A stretch of DNA of 64,000 nt from Diploscapter coronatus (taxonomy: Eukaryota; Nematoda; Chromadorea; Rhabditida; Rhabditidae). A model generated the notes under the pieces. It saw nothing but the letters and a program-made list of their open reading frames with translations. It was not told the origin of the DNA and searched no databases. This document shows positions 36,957 to 48,800 of this stretch, one piece after another (the first letter of the stretch is position 1; every line of letters begins with the position of its first letter). A program made the translations under genes and the position numbers. The DNA is taken from positions 63,131,249 to 63,195,248 of the forward strand of contig OZ038423.1 of NCBI GenBank assembly GCA_964036155.1. The letters are read 5' to 3'.

Positions 36957-39318
36957 GTATGTTATTTTAAAAATTCTTTATAAAAATTATGCAAAAAATT
37001 CGAAAGAGATAGGAATTTCAGTTCTCGTTCTTGTATAAACTGCAATATGCGGCTGATGTCCAAAAAACAGTACCGAGTGCGGAAGAGTGAAAAATCTCTT
37101 TCTTTCGCTAGACACGGTGTTTCTCATCGATAGTGGGCGGGGTTTTCGCTCACTCGATTTTGGGAGGAAAGTGCCCGTATATATATGCTCCATCGCTAAC
37201 TTCGCAATGGTTCATTTTTCTCCGAACTCTCTTGTCACGTGTTACTCCCGCTGCGTGCATCTCCAACGCGGTTTCACGAATTTTCCCTTTCGAAAACATA
37301 ATGTTAGCCGCATAATGCAGTGATAGAAAATCCAAAATTTTGTTTCTAATGGTGTATGTAAAAAAGCATGTCGGATTTCTCAACAACGTATTCATGAAAT
37401 TGCTGTGAGAGAGATTGACTCATAATCGGTGGTTTTCTTGAGTAACTTGAGTAATCATAACTGATCAATCTACTTATCTGTGTCGTGCAGTGTGTGTCTT
37501 AACCAACCGTCGCCTTTCAGTCGACTTCCGGTGTCTCCGTTCATCCCGACGTCCAGCAGACTTTCCAGAAGCTCAGTGAGGGCAAGAAAGAGTTCAGATA
37601 CATCATCTTCAAGATCTCGGTAATTGTTTCTGAATTTTTTTTAAATAAGAGAAATGGGCTTCTTGAAAATTCGTTCATTTTTGAGATGAAATAGTGTTGA
37701 TAAAACTCCAAATAGATAGATGGTCGGTGAATTGGGGGAAATTTTAAAGAATTCGGAGATATTTATCCCGTTTTCTACTATTTGTATTTGGTAGGAATCT
37801 TTCGCGTAGATATGAAAAAAACTAATTGTTGAACAGGTTTTCAACATTCTTTGCAGGGAAAAAATCATGCAAAATATAGAAGAACAATAGTTTATTTGAG
37901 GACCGTGATGTGGTGGTGGAGACGGCCGTCTCGCAGGACGAACTCGGTGTGAGCGGCGACGAGTACGACACCTCGTCCAAGGAGGCCTTCGAAAAATTCG
38001 TCGCTGACGTCAAGGTATTTTTATTCTTTTTGAAAATTGAATTGAAACTTAAAAAAGACATGCTCCATACAAATTACTCATGCATTTTCCATGAGTCCAT
38101 CGCCTTTCAAAATTTAACCGAATTACAACTAGAAGATGTTTATTAATTTGCAAAGATATCAGGTTCGAAAATAACAATGCTATCCATACATATTTTATCT
38201 TTCAGGCCCGCACGGAGAACTTCACGGACTGCCGTTACGCGGTGTTCGACTTCAAATTCACTTGTTCTCGTCACGGAGCCGGCACCAGCAAAATGGACAA
38301 GATCTGCTTCATGCAGATGTACGAGTTATTTTTAATCAAACGGAAAATATCGATATAAAGGACCCTATCAGACTTGCAACTTTTTCGAAAATTCCCAATC
38401 GCACCGCACCAGTTTTCAAAATCTAGAACCACAACCGCCATCGCGGCTGTTTATTTGCAAGTCTGAATCCTATTTTATTTTTCGAGCATTTTGTAGCTGA
38501 AAAAAGTTCCTGTCTTCTTTATTTCTCTTCGTATCTCTAAGAAAAATCACTAGTGCAGAAATATTCAAACAAACTTTGAAATGATAGTAGGTTGTTCACG
38601 AAAGTAAAATAACTTGTAGCTGCCCGGACGGAGCTCCTATCAAGAAGAAGATGGTGTACGCCTCGTCTGCCTCTGCCATCAAACACGCCCTCGGCACTGA
38701 CAAATTCCTCCAGTTCCAGGTTCGTATTTCAGTAACTTGACATTTTTGGAAGATGACAGAAAACTATTATATCTTTTATTTGAAAAACGAATGAAGATGG
38801 CAACTCGAATTGAATATTGTCAAGCCATTACTAAGCAATAAGTTGGCTGACGAGTACTTTCCGAGCTGGGTCAGTCGTTTGAAAATGTCTGAATCATCGA
38901 CTAGAACGAGAACGTTTATTGATCAGTTTACTTGTTGATGTCTATAAGATGACAATTCGCTTTCTCTCTAAAAATAATGATAAATGATATTCTTGAAGTT
39001 GATAGTATTTCGAACAATTTCAAGTGATTTATCAACAGATCTCATAACTCGACTTGCAAAAATCCGCAATCGACCCGCAGAAAAATAGTATATCTTTTCG
39101 AAAGTAAAAAAAAACGACATTCTCTTTTCCTCTCTCTCAATATGGTACGATATTTTTCTGCTGATCGGTTTGCGGGTTTTTTTGAGAAATCTGGTTATTA
39201 AATCAACCATCAGTGCATTTATGATTTAAATGTCATTTTCTTTCAGGTTTCCGACGAGTCCGAATTGAACCACCGGGAATTGATCGCGAAGCTGACGGAG
39301 AAGTACGCGGACAACTGA
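36954..39318 (+). CDS. unc-60: ADF/cofilin isoform UNC-60A (non-muscle type)
   Basis: ADF/cofilins bind and sever actin filaments and speed subunit turnover. UNC-60A is the broadly expressed isoform in C. elegans. Exons: 36954-36956, 37521-37619, 37901-38014, 38206-38318, 38620-38719, 39247-39318, giving 166 residues (C. elegans about 165). Family features in order: STSGVSVHPDVQQTFQKLSE, EFRYIIFKIS, DCRYAVFDFKF, GTSKMDKICFMQICPDGAPI, KKKMVYASSASAIKHALG (actin-binding long helix), FQVSDESELNHRELIAKL, ending KYADN. Introns 1 and 2 are 564 and 281 bases; intron 4 contains a hAT-like miniature element. The terminal exon ends in its own stop, about 1 kb before the B-specific exons. Confidence 0.96.
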
Positions 39319-41280
39319 ACAGAACAGAGGCAGAGGCAGTGAGAGTGGAAAACGGGACGGGGAGAGACGGATGGCATGAAAGTTATTCCTGCTGTGCTGT
39401 GTGTCTTTTTCTAATTCCATGCAAATTCACTTTCCCTATACTTCTCCTTTTCCTTGTTTCATTTCTCCCAAAGAAGCTCCACTACTTTAAATAATTCCCT
39501 TATTTTATTCCATTGCGCGGTATCTATTTTTATAATCTAAATTATTTGTTTCTTTTTATTTATCTTTTTCATCAGTTGAGTTTTATCTGAGTCATTTTGA
39601 GATAATCCCTAACTCGATAATAGGTGGTGCTTCAGGTAAAGAGTTATCGTAAAAGATTTGTAAACAGGTCCGTTCATGCAAAATATGCCCCAATGCTAAA
39701 TGTCGGTGACACTTCTTTTCGGAAGTAAAAAGTGACTTCTAATATTTAGCTATGGCGCATATTTTACATGAATGTCTTAGTTGTAAGTCTTTATTGATAT
39801 CTCTTTCTGCCTAGCCGACCCTATTCCTTCTCTCCAAGTGTGCTTTTTCACCTAAAATTTGTTGCCTTTCGAGAATTCCTCTATGAGTCCTCGCTTCAGA
39901 GCTATGCCCCCCTTTTTCGATTTTTTCTTCCTTTGATTGATTCTTGTGTTTTTATCGTTCAGATCGGATTTTCATACAAAGTTTCTCGAATCTGTGTCTT
40001 TTAGTTTTCGATCTAATACACGATTTATTGATCGATTTGTGGATTGATTGACATTGACAAATGTGAAATGAACTGAGGTGATCTAATACAGAACTACGTT
40101 GACAAATAGAAATTCAGAGATATGCAGAATTTGTTCAAAAAATCGTAACTTTACAAATCTGCATTGTTCTGACAATGGTTGAAATTGCATGATTGCTGAA
40201 AACTTACCAGAAAATGGCAATGAGAACTGAAATTGAGTAGAAATGTACAGTATGAAGTTTAAGGCTCTCATAAATGATCCAACAAATATCACGGATATGA
40301 ATTGCAGGCATCTGGTGTGAAGGTGGACTCCTCGTGCAAGACCGCATTCGACGAGCTGTTCAACAAGCACAAGCACAGCTACATCATCTTCAAGATCGGC
40401 AAAAACGACACGGCCATCGAGGTCGAGAAGATCGGAGACAAGAATGCACCCTATTCGGAGTTCCTCGAGGAGATCAAGAAGGCTGTCGAAGGGGGAAAGG
40501 AGTGCAGGTGAAAAAGAGATCGTTTCCTGTAAACAAAAAAATCAGCAGTGAACCATCACCACTATTTGAAAAATCCACCAAATTCTACGCTAGAGATTGG
40601 GGAAAATGGTGCTTTATAGGAAGACAAATTATCTAGCCTAATAAAATATGAGATGTTAAATCTACAAAAATATAATTGTTCATTCAGATACGCTGCAGTC
40701 GACGTGGAAGTGACCGTGCAACGACAAGGTGCCGAGGGAACTTCCAAACTCAACAAGGTCGTCTTCATCCAATACTGTCCCGATGAGTCTCCAGTCCGAA
40801 AACGCATGCTCTACGCCTCTTCCGTCAGGGCTCTGAAGGCCACCCTCGGATTGGAATCGCTCATGCAGGTGAGAATATTCATTTGACGTCCACTTAAATG
40901 ATAGTTCTATGATAAGATGAAAAATTATAAAACATCGGTCGTTTATCTTCATACAAACTTTTAAAAATTTCGGAGTTTATCAAATTGGTATATTTCAATA
41001 AAAATGAACTATTCTGCAACGGCTCAGATTTTAACATTCTGGCACAATGAAAATCAGTGTATTTTGTCTGAAACAGTATTCTTCACTGTACTAGAGTGTT
41101 AGATTTTAAAAATCTACAAGCTGTTACAGGATAGTTGGTTTCTGTTGAGGATTCAACAATCTGACAATGAGGAGATGCTGATGAATTGACATTTTCATTT
41201 TGTAGGTGCAAGCCTCCGACTTGTCTGACCTGGACGAGAAGGCGATCAAGAGTGATCTGATGTCTCACCAGCGAACGTAA
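36954..41280 (+). CDS. unc-60: ADF/cofilin isoform UNC-60B (muscle type), sharing the first exon with UNC-60A
   Basis: Exons: shared 36954-36956, then 40308-40507, 40688-40868, 41206-41280, giving 152 residues, the same as I recall for C. elegans UNC-60B, which acts in body-wall muscle. Matching segments: ASGVKVDSSCKTAFDELFNK, HSYIIFKIGKNDTAIEVEKI, CRYAAVDVEVTVQRQGAEGT, VFIQYCPDESPVRKRMLYAS, LGLESLMQVQASDLSDLDEK and the terminal SHQRT. Splicing from the Met-only exon skips all five A-specific exons. Which isoform is made depends on the choice between the acceptors at 37520 and 40307. The 39.3-40.3 kb gap between the A stop and first B exon holds no other gene. Confidence 0.96.
38369..38465. 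mobile_element. hAT-like miniature element in unc-60A intron 4
   Basis: A 97-base unit begins CAGACTTGCAA and ends TTGCAAGTCTG, perfect 11-base terminal inverted repeats. The flanks GACCCTAT and AATCCTAT match at 6 of 8 positions, as an eroded 8-bp target duplication would. The ends resemble the element at 54505-54597. A partial relative (ACTTGCAAAAATCCGCAA) lies at about 39050. Confidence 0.65.
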
Positions 41281-41681
41281 ATAGCCCATCTCATAATGAG
41301 ATCGAATTGGATCTTCTCCAAAATGTGCATCTGCTTGCGAGTCGAGTGTTCCCCTTCCATTCTTTTATCATTTGACACTCGCATTTCTCATTTTCTTCTA
41401 TTTTGACTCTCGTATTTTGCCAAAGTTTTCGGGAAACATTTTCTCTTTTCATTCAGAGATTATAAAAAAAGCCTATCTTCTAATAGTTTTCACATCAATA
41501 TTTTGTTTGTTGATAAATTGAGCACGAAATTCTTCTGAAATGGCGCTTTATAACTTTCTATTTAATTGAAGCTTCAATACTTTGATAAGATCAATCATAA
41601 TGTTGTCATCTAAACTTGTCTAAACTATTCATACTTCATCGTGAATCGTGTGCCTTACTTCTAGTGTAAGATCTTTCTAGT

Positions 41682-41687
41682 AATAAA
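41682..41687 (+). terminator. Polyadenylation signal of unc-60B
   Basis: AATAAA lies 402 bases after the UNC-60B stop, followed by T-rich sequence. From here to 43.25 kb is intergenic: a pyrimidine-rich tract at 42.5-43.1 kb, no gene recognised. Confidence 0.5.
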
Positions 41688-43252
41688 GATTTCTGTAAAT
41701 CGTTAATTTGGCTGTGATCAAATGATGAAGTTGCCATGCCCAAATCTAAAAATTCTAGTCTCATTTCAGCGTTCATTTGGAATCGTGATTCTTCTCCGTA
41801 AAATGCAGGATAAAATGAGAACCGTATTCCTTATCTCATCATAACATAATGGCATAATTATCATAACTTTTTGCACACAAGGTTTAGATCAGCCGTATTA
41901 ATATTATGTGCGTATTAACCATGCGAAGAAGCTTTTATGCATGGCCATTGGATGATCATCCTTTCACTTTCAGACTCTTAACCTTGTTCCTAACTGTGTC
42001 TGTAAGAAGTATCCAAATGGGCGTGGTTTAGATAGAGAGCGCAAGTACTTTTCCGAAATGTATAGTGGTGCAGGAAATTTATATTCTTCTTAAAGAGAAT
42101 TCGTTCTTATTTTTTCGTTCGAATAAGCTGGTCGTAGTTGAAAGCGATAGCTTGATACAGTTGGTTTATTCGTATAGCGTATTTCAAGCTCATAAATCCA
42201 GGATATGACGGTGAAACTTTGAAGTGATTAGCCAACTTTAGTCAGCATCATACAGGCTTGAAAATGTACATGAATAGTCGTTAAGTCATTACAAATAAAA
42301 TATCCGATGTCATCAGGTGTCACTTTTATGCCAAGCGAGTATGAGCGATTTTATGCTAATGTCAAATTTTGAAGCTCATTTTTGGGCATTAGACGTGATT
42401 TTCGTGAATCGCTCCAACGGAGAAAAATGTTCTCCATAGTTTAGTCGACTAAAATCATCCATGAAAATCCGAAAAATATCGATCATTCTAATGCAAACCT
42501 ATTTCAAACACAACCCTTACGGTGATTTTCCCTCTTTCTCCCTTTTACGAAGGGGGATGTGCTTGCGCTCTCTAGGTTTAGATCTAATGAGACTGGACAT
42601 CCTCCTGTACGGAATTAGCCACTTGCCTCATGCCCAATGTTATTATTTGCCGGCATCTCCTTCCTTTCGTTTCTTTGACTTTTTCATCTTAAAATCCTTT
42701 CTTTCCTTCCCTATCCTTGTTTGTATCAGTCATCAGCTTCAGCTGTGAGTGGTCAGTCAGATCCTCGTAAATCCCTTTCGAATCCTCTTCCCTCTCCCAC
42801 AATCTCCGATTCCCGCATTGTTGCCCATTTCAATTGCAGAAACACAAATGGAATTGAAAGAGGGGAACGTCTTGTCTCTTCCCTCTCTCCCTATTCCTTC
42901 TTTGTGGTCACTTTCCAGCTTTTCCACCCTCTCCCCCTCTCTATCTCACCTTCAACTTTCAATTGTCTTCAGCTTCTGGATCGTCTGCCTGTCATCCCTT
43001 TCCTTCCAATTCGAGTGCCTCGTCTGTGGAGTAGCGGAACGGCAACCTAATCCCTCAATCCCCAATCTCTTTGTCCTCTAATCCAAATGCATCGACACTT
43101 TTCGGTAAGCACTAAAGACTAGGGGCAATTACGTTCGTACCTAAATGCAATTGTCGAAAGTGAATCCGAGAAGAGAGCGAAAGTGTTCGACCATGTGAAG
43201 CAACTTGAATATATCACCTTTTGCATGTTTACTTACAACTGCATAGTCCGAA

Positions 43253-45230
43253 ATGATGTTGCAGAGTTACTACGCTTTGCTCTTTTTGCTACTAAAGCCA
43301 GGAGAAATGTTACAATTGGATGGCGACACATCAACGGACCATTTTTCTGGTGAAGATCAGCTTTTTCAATAACTTTTCGAGAGTTATGGTTATTCAGATA
43401 CCTCATTATTCATCGCTACCTCGAGATGTGCCATAGGAGAAGTGTTTTTGGATTGTGTCTGTGATTCAACCTGCCAGAAAGAAGTGGTAAGTGATTTCAC
43501 TCCCTGAAAAATGTATGTCGAATTTCACATTTCCGAAATGCGATACGTGTAAATCGGGATGTGGATGCTTGAATGGGTTTGTGAGGAATGATCAAAGCTA
43601 TTGCATTCCGATTGATTTCTGCGAAGAGCTCAAAACACAACTGATTGCTGAAAGGATTATCAAGGTATGCTAAGGGGCTTCATAATGATTCATAGATGGT
43701 GTGATCACCGTTGGAGAAAAATCTCCTTCACGTCATTGAAATTCATCGTCTTTGAGATTTTTTTATGATTATTTATCTATAAAATATCTCGAATACCTAG
43801 TTTAGTGTCTCAAATCTGATGAATGACAGCACTGATATCTTCAAAAATAATGCAAACTAAAATCGAAGTCGATGGAATTCCATTTTTCGAACTCCCTCCC
43901 CTAATATTTGAAAAAAATCGACTCTTTCAAAGCATTTTATCTCGTCATCAAATGATTTTCGAAAGTTATCATTCTCGAAGTAAACATACTATACTCACTC
44001 TAAAAATGAATACAAGCACTCCGAAATGATTTTAATAGTGCAATGGGGAGATTTGCCAATTTTGGGGATGGACTTCGGCAGTTTAGAAATTGCCTAACGA
44101 CGGAATGACGTAATGTAAAATGGGCAAAAAAGCTTTTTCTTCTTGTGGATTTAACGAAACGTAAAAACGATCAAATGCTTCCTTTCCTACACGACTACAC
44201 GATTTCCATCTGTTAATAAATCACCCCATAATCTTCCTGTTTCGTCAAATATAGAAAAGCGCTTTACCATTTAGCGTTGCGTTATTTCGACACTGCGCCA
44301 AGTTCAAGTTGGCGTGGCTTTTATTTGGGGGTTACTTCTAATTTAGATTTCGCGATATTTTTTGATCATATTCCTAGATATAATGATTTCTTACTTTAGT
44401 TATACGAAGACAAACCCTTGGAGGAGAAAGGATTCCGTAAGCCAGCGATTCTTTTGACCGGCCCTCGACCTGGATTTGCACCACTTCGGCTTGTGTCATC
44501 AAATGATACAGAAAGTATCAGTGCATTAAATGAGAATCTGGCCGAATTGAGCACGACGAAACGACCGAAACTGCACAGATTGCCCAGACTAAGGATGGCC
44601 ATGCGGGTGAAGAGCAAAACTGGAAGGAGACGGGCGAGGATCAGTGCGCAATCGAGAGTCAAACCCATCGCTCCTCCGGTTGCCCCACCCCGAGCTGATC
44701 AAGCCATGCCTATGCCTCCTGCGCATCAGCCAGGTTAAGATAGTCACAATGTTGATTTTTAAAAAGTAAATTTGATTCAAATTAATGATGAGAATCAAAA
44801 TTACACGCAATTTCAAATCTGAAAATCTCAAAACAGAATTTTGAGAAAATTTTTCGAGCTCTTTCAAATTTCACTCAAGGGCTGTTCGAAATTCCGATTT
44901 CGAGGGATTTATGGCCTCGGAATTCAGATTCCGGTTCCGAATTTTTCAAAATCTATGCTCTGAACAGTCCTGTTTCGTTAGTTGATTTGGGTGAAATTAT
45001 TCAAACCTAGCTGAAGCTGTTCCAAATTCTAAAGAATGAAATTCGACATGATCATTTTAGGTCCTCCTGCATCAAGACCGAACACAAGTTATGGACCTCC
45101 GGGGATTTATCCGTCTAAATATTATCGTCTGAAACGACTTCAAAAGCAGATGAAACGAGCTCAACGACTCAAAGAAAAATTGGAGCAGAGGAGGAAGCTG
45201 CAGAGAATTATGGAATTCAGGTCGAAATAA
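43253..45230 (+). CDS. Secreted TIL-domain (trypsin inhibitor-like, Cys-rich) protein with basic C-terminal tail; apparent frameshift
   Basis: TIL domains are disulfide-rich and often inhibit serine proteases. Exons: 43253-43349, 43398-43664, 44400-44733, 45061-45230. The first exon encodes a short signal-like segment (LQSYYALLFLLLKPG). Exon 2 carries the Cys-rich module: CAIGEVFLDCVCDSTC, a central Cys pair, then CKSGCGCLNGFVRNDQSYC. The two halves are in different frames. The first runs into GTAAGT/stop near 43487-43512; the second is open only from about 43491. No AG lies between them to allow an intron. Exon 2 is 267 bases where 266 or 269 would keep phase. Exons 3 and 4 encode a Pro/Arg/Lys-rich tail ending in a basic helix (LKRLQKQMKRAQRLKEKLEQ). 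It may be an assembly indel, or a pseudogene. The intended protein would be about 288 residues. The target protease is unknown. Confidence 0.6.
44875..44972. mobile_element. Short foldback element in an intron of the TIL gene
   Basis: The left end (AAGGGCTGTTCGAA) and the reverse complement of the right end (CAGGACTGTTCAGA) match at 11 of 14 positions. The interior is itself palindromic (TTCCGATTTCGAGG / CCTCGGAATTC). Flanking TTTCACTC and TTTCGTTA could be an eroded 8-bp duplication. Probably a hAT-type miniature element. Confidence 0.4.
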
Positions 45231-45333
45231 TCACTTCAAGCTTAGCAACAACAAATGGGTATACTTGATCGATAGTACAAGCTTTAATAATTGATCAATT
45301 TTATCTGTAAATACTGTGATAGATCTAGAAATT

Positions 45334-45339
45334 AATAAA
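45334..45339 (+). terminator. Polyadenylation signal of the TIL-domain gene
   Basis: AATAAA 104 bases after the stop codon of the TIL gene, followed by a T-rich stretch. Confidence 0.6.
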
Positions 45340-45506
45340 GTTTTACGAATTTATATTGTCGAAGTTTCAAGTAGCTATTAATTGAAAGATGAACATATTG
45401 AGTTGAGGTAAAAGTTTGCGGCACTAAATTTCTAATTTCTTTACTGAAATAAACAGGTCGATCAAACTGAAAATTGCATATATTTCACTATGTATTCTTT
45501 AAATAT

Positions 45507-45803
45507 TCACAATACCTTCTTCAGTCGGATTCGATTTATTAGGAAGAGCTGAAAAAATTTCTTCATTTTTATTGTTAATTTTCTGCCGTGTTTGCAGATC
45601 CGAATATTATTGGTGAAATCACTGCTTCTCCAGAATAATTCGAAATCAGTTAAAACCTTGGGATATTTAGGGCATGCAATGTGAAAAATATTCAAATTTC
45701 CAGCCCGATAGGTTTCGTTTGGCTCTGAAAAATAAATTTGAACATTGGTGTCGCATGACTTTTTCTTCAACCCAATATCTTGTTCTCCAAAAACTAATAG
45801 CAC
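45507..45803 (-). CDS. Possible small gene or exon, unrecognised
   Basis: A 98-codon open frame on the minus strand has an internal acceptor (TTTTTCAG at about 45724), a possible GTTTTAAC donor, and a protein-like middle (EPNETYRAGNLNIFHIACP). No family is recognised. The AT-rich codons and lack of a clear start context keep confidence low. Confidence 0.2.
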   Translation of the reverse strand: MLLVFGEQDIGLKKKSCDTNVQIYFSEPNETYRAGNLNIFHIACPKYPKVLTDFELFWRSSDFTNNIRICKHGRKLTIKMKKFFQLFLINRIRLKKVL

Positions 45804-48800
45804 CCAAAAATCTACAAACTGATCTTCATTTGTAAATCTTCAGATTGATTATAAATTTGTAAGTGTCTAACATAAAATAAAAAAATATATTATAGAACTT
45901 TAATTATTAATCATTGAGTTCTCAAGTGCACTTTCTAATTCCTAACCTTCAATTTACAATGATCAAATGATTTTTGTGTTCTGGAACTTTAGTCTGGAGT
46001 GATAATCTCCCAATTCACTTGAGTAATACCGTAAATTTTCAATGTTCTTCTCGTTTTTTGCAGTTTCAAGTAGGTGACTTTGCTCCGCTTGACATTCGAC
46101 TTTTCACAATTCTCCACTCCTTCTTTTCTTTTCACTAATCACGACAACTTGAAAAATGAAAACATGAAAAAAAAATCGCGAAAAACGAAGCAACCGAAAT
46201 AAATTTAGTGGACAGGTAAGGGGGAAATGAATGAAGAAACGGGCAAAAACGCACCAGACAAACGAGTTTGGAAAAATTTGATGAGAACGATGAAAAGTAA
46301 AGAAAAAGGGGAAAAGAGAAATTGGAGGACCGTGATGGAATGATGTAACACGAATTCAACAGATTCAATAACTCAACTGTTACTGTTCGTTGTTGGCTTC
46401 CTGCGTTTGCTTCGAGGTGTTCGTTTTTCATCGTCACACTCTTCCCACTTTAAACATTCAGTTTGTCAGCATTCGACAGTCCCATTGACTTTCGACTTTC
46501 CAAAATCAAATCTGTTCTTTGATTATCAAAGACTGTACCGACTAACTAGTGCACTTGCTCTGTTGTTCTGTAATTTATCAAGTTTAAACGACCTTTTCCT
46601 TAGTGATGCCCATGTTTGATATCATTCCCTATCTCACTTTGACAATATTATCAATATCAAAATGAGAAGTTGAGAGAATTAGGTAAAAATCGTCATTCGA
46701 CATCACCGAACTTCAGCAGAGACCATTAAACTCTACTTTAGCCTTGCGATTGTTATCGATAAGTCTTCAAATTCACTGGACAGATTTTTTCTTGATATAA
46801 GTTTCATCACAAATCTCACTGCACTTCATCGACATATCTTGAAATCTACCCTTACTACTTTCAATCGCTCACTTCAAATTGAAGTAAAGCTCGAACTTTT
46901 GAAGTTAAACTACAATTATGTAGGAGAACTCCGTCGATGATTCCATACATTTTGTTTGTTTTATGTTTCATTGTAGTTCACATCATGGAATGGAATATTT
47001 AGCTAATCCCCTTGTCATCTTACTCTTCCGAGTCCATAATTCCTCCTGAAGCCATTTCAACTCGTCTGCCCTTGCCATGTGCCTTCCTTCTAGGGGTCTT
47101 CTAGGTATCTTCTTCTACTTCCTTTTTTTCTTTTTTTCCTTTTAGCTCATTTTTGTTTCCCTTCGGGGACTTATCTGTCTCTGCCAATTTGCCTGTCTGT
47201 CTCTTCTCATCTCTTCTACTTCAACTTCATCAAGTTCATCTTTAGAACTTGTCATTTTGTATGTCGGTTGATGCGATTTATCAACTTGCCTCAGTAGTTT
47301 ATTCATCTCCCCTCTCTGAATTATTGAATGACCTTGTCCTGTCTTTCCTTGTCTTGTATCAGCCTCGAAGCAGTCTCCTTCTCTTCATCTCTGCATCACA
47401 TCTAATCACTGTCTTCCCCTTCCGTATTTATCACTCCTCGATTCGAATCGGCCTGCACTTGCCCTGTTGTCCTGCTTTCGTGCACTTCGTCCATTTCTCC
47501 ATCTCCACATTTCAGATTCCATTTTTCTCTCTACTCGTTCAGAAATTTACGATTGTGTTTTTGTGGCTACACCAGAATTATCAGAGAACTTTTCCATTAG
47601 AAAGATGAAATGGAGATTAACGAAACTTCTTTCTCCTTCATTTTTTGAAAAAAAGGAATTTGAAATGTGGAGGTGAAGGATGAGATATGCATTCGAATTT
47701 AAACGGGGCCAAGGGTGGAAATGCAGAAAGGTAAAAGATGCATGCATGAGAGTGGGGAAGGGAACGAACGAATATTGCATGAAATATGAGCCCTCTTTTG
47801 GCCGACAAACCACTCTAATATTTTATTTTGTTGTTGTGAATTTTTTTCCTTCTCCCATGACTTTTATAGAGTTCTGGTCTGAATTTGACCTGAATTTCAT
47901 TATCTCACAATGTGAGAGCGCGTGTGAAATTATGCAACAATTGCGTTAATCATGCATGAAATTTCGACGAATGGTCGACCTATTTTATCGATTACTTATC
48001 ATTAGAAAATGCCGAATTTGAGAGGAACTCAAATGAGACAGTGAAAGTGAAACAGTGAGATAAATCTTCTTGTCGTTCATTCCTCCAACTCTACATGCTT
48101 TAGTCTTTTGTCTCTCTTCAATTCAATCAGTCTATTCTTTGTCCATTTATGAAAATATCGTATTTTTAAGTGATCTTCATGGAAAACGAGGCTAAGTGAA
48201 TTTAAGAATAGTGACGAAGATATTTCGATATCCATATCTGAGATAACTTGAAATTTTTTTTCGAATTTCCTTTTTCATTTAAATTTGGACTTTTCCATTT
48301 TTACATCGCACTTTCTCAGCCTGAAATTCTTCCAATTCAATGGATGTCATTTCAAATTTGACAAGCCAAAGTGAGAACAGAAAGAAGAAAAAGATTCCAA
48401 TTATTCCATTTGAAGGCCTCCAAAATGCGTTCGTTGTTGCAGCGTTCTGCCAAAAACTGCAAGCTGTCAAATGCTTGATTCCTCCCTTCATCTCTTCTGG
48501 AAGGACATTTCATTCAACTCTTCGGATCAGCTGATTCCTTATTTGTCCCTAGAGTCTATGAGTTATTTCTGGGCAATTTTTGAGATTTTGTTCTGGAAAC
48601 CCATGAAACTTTGTAGAACTACCTCTTAAAAGCATTTAAACATCTAATATATTCATTTTAGAACTATTTTCGGAACTTCAACCTATTGTACGATGAAATT
48701 CGAGTTGGAGTTAATGCATTTTTCCCTGGATAACCTTTAAAATCAATGTGAATTGGTGCACGTAAAGCTAATTGTTAGTCCTCCGAAAATCTTTCCTCAG

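Noticed and set aside
47249..47949. Plus-strand frames at 47.2-47.9 kb, up to 119 codons
   Set aside because: Pyrimidine-driven composition, no domain, no consistent splice sites; likely intergenic.
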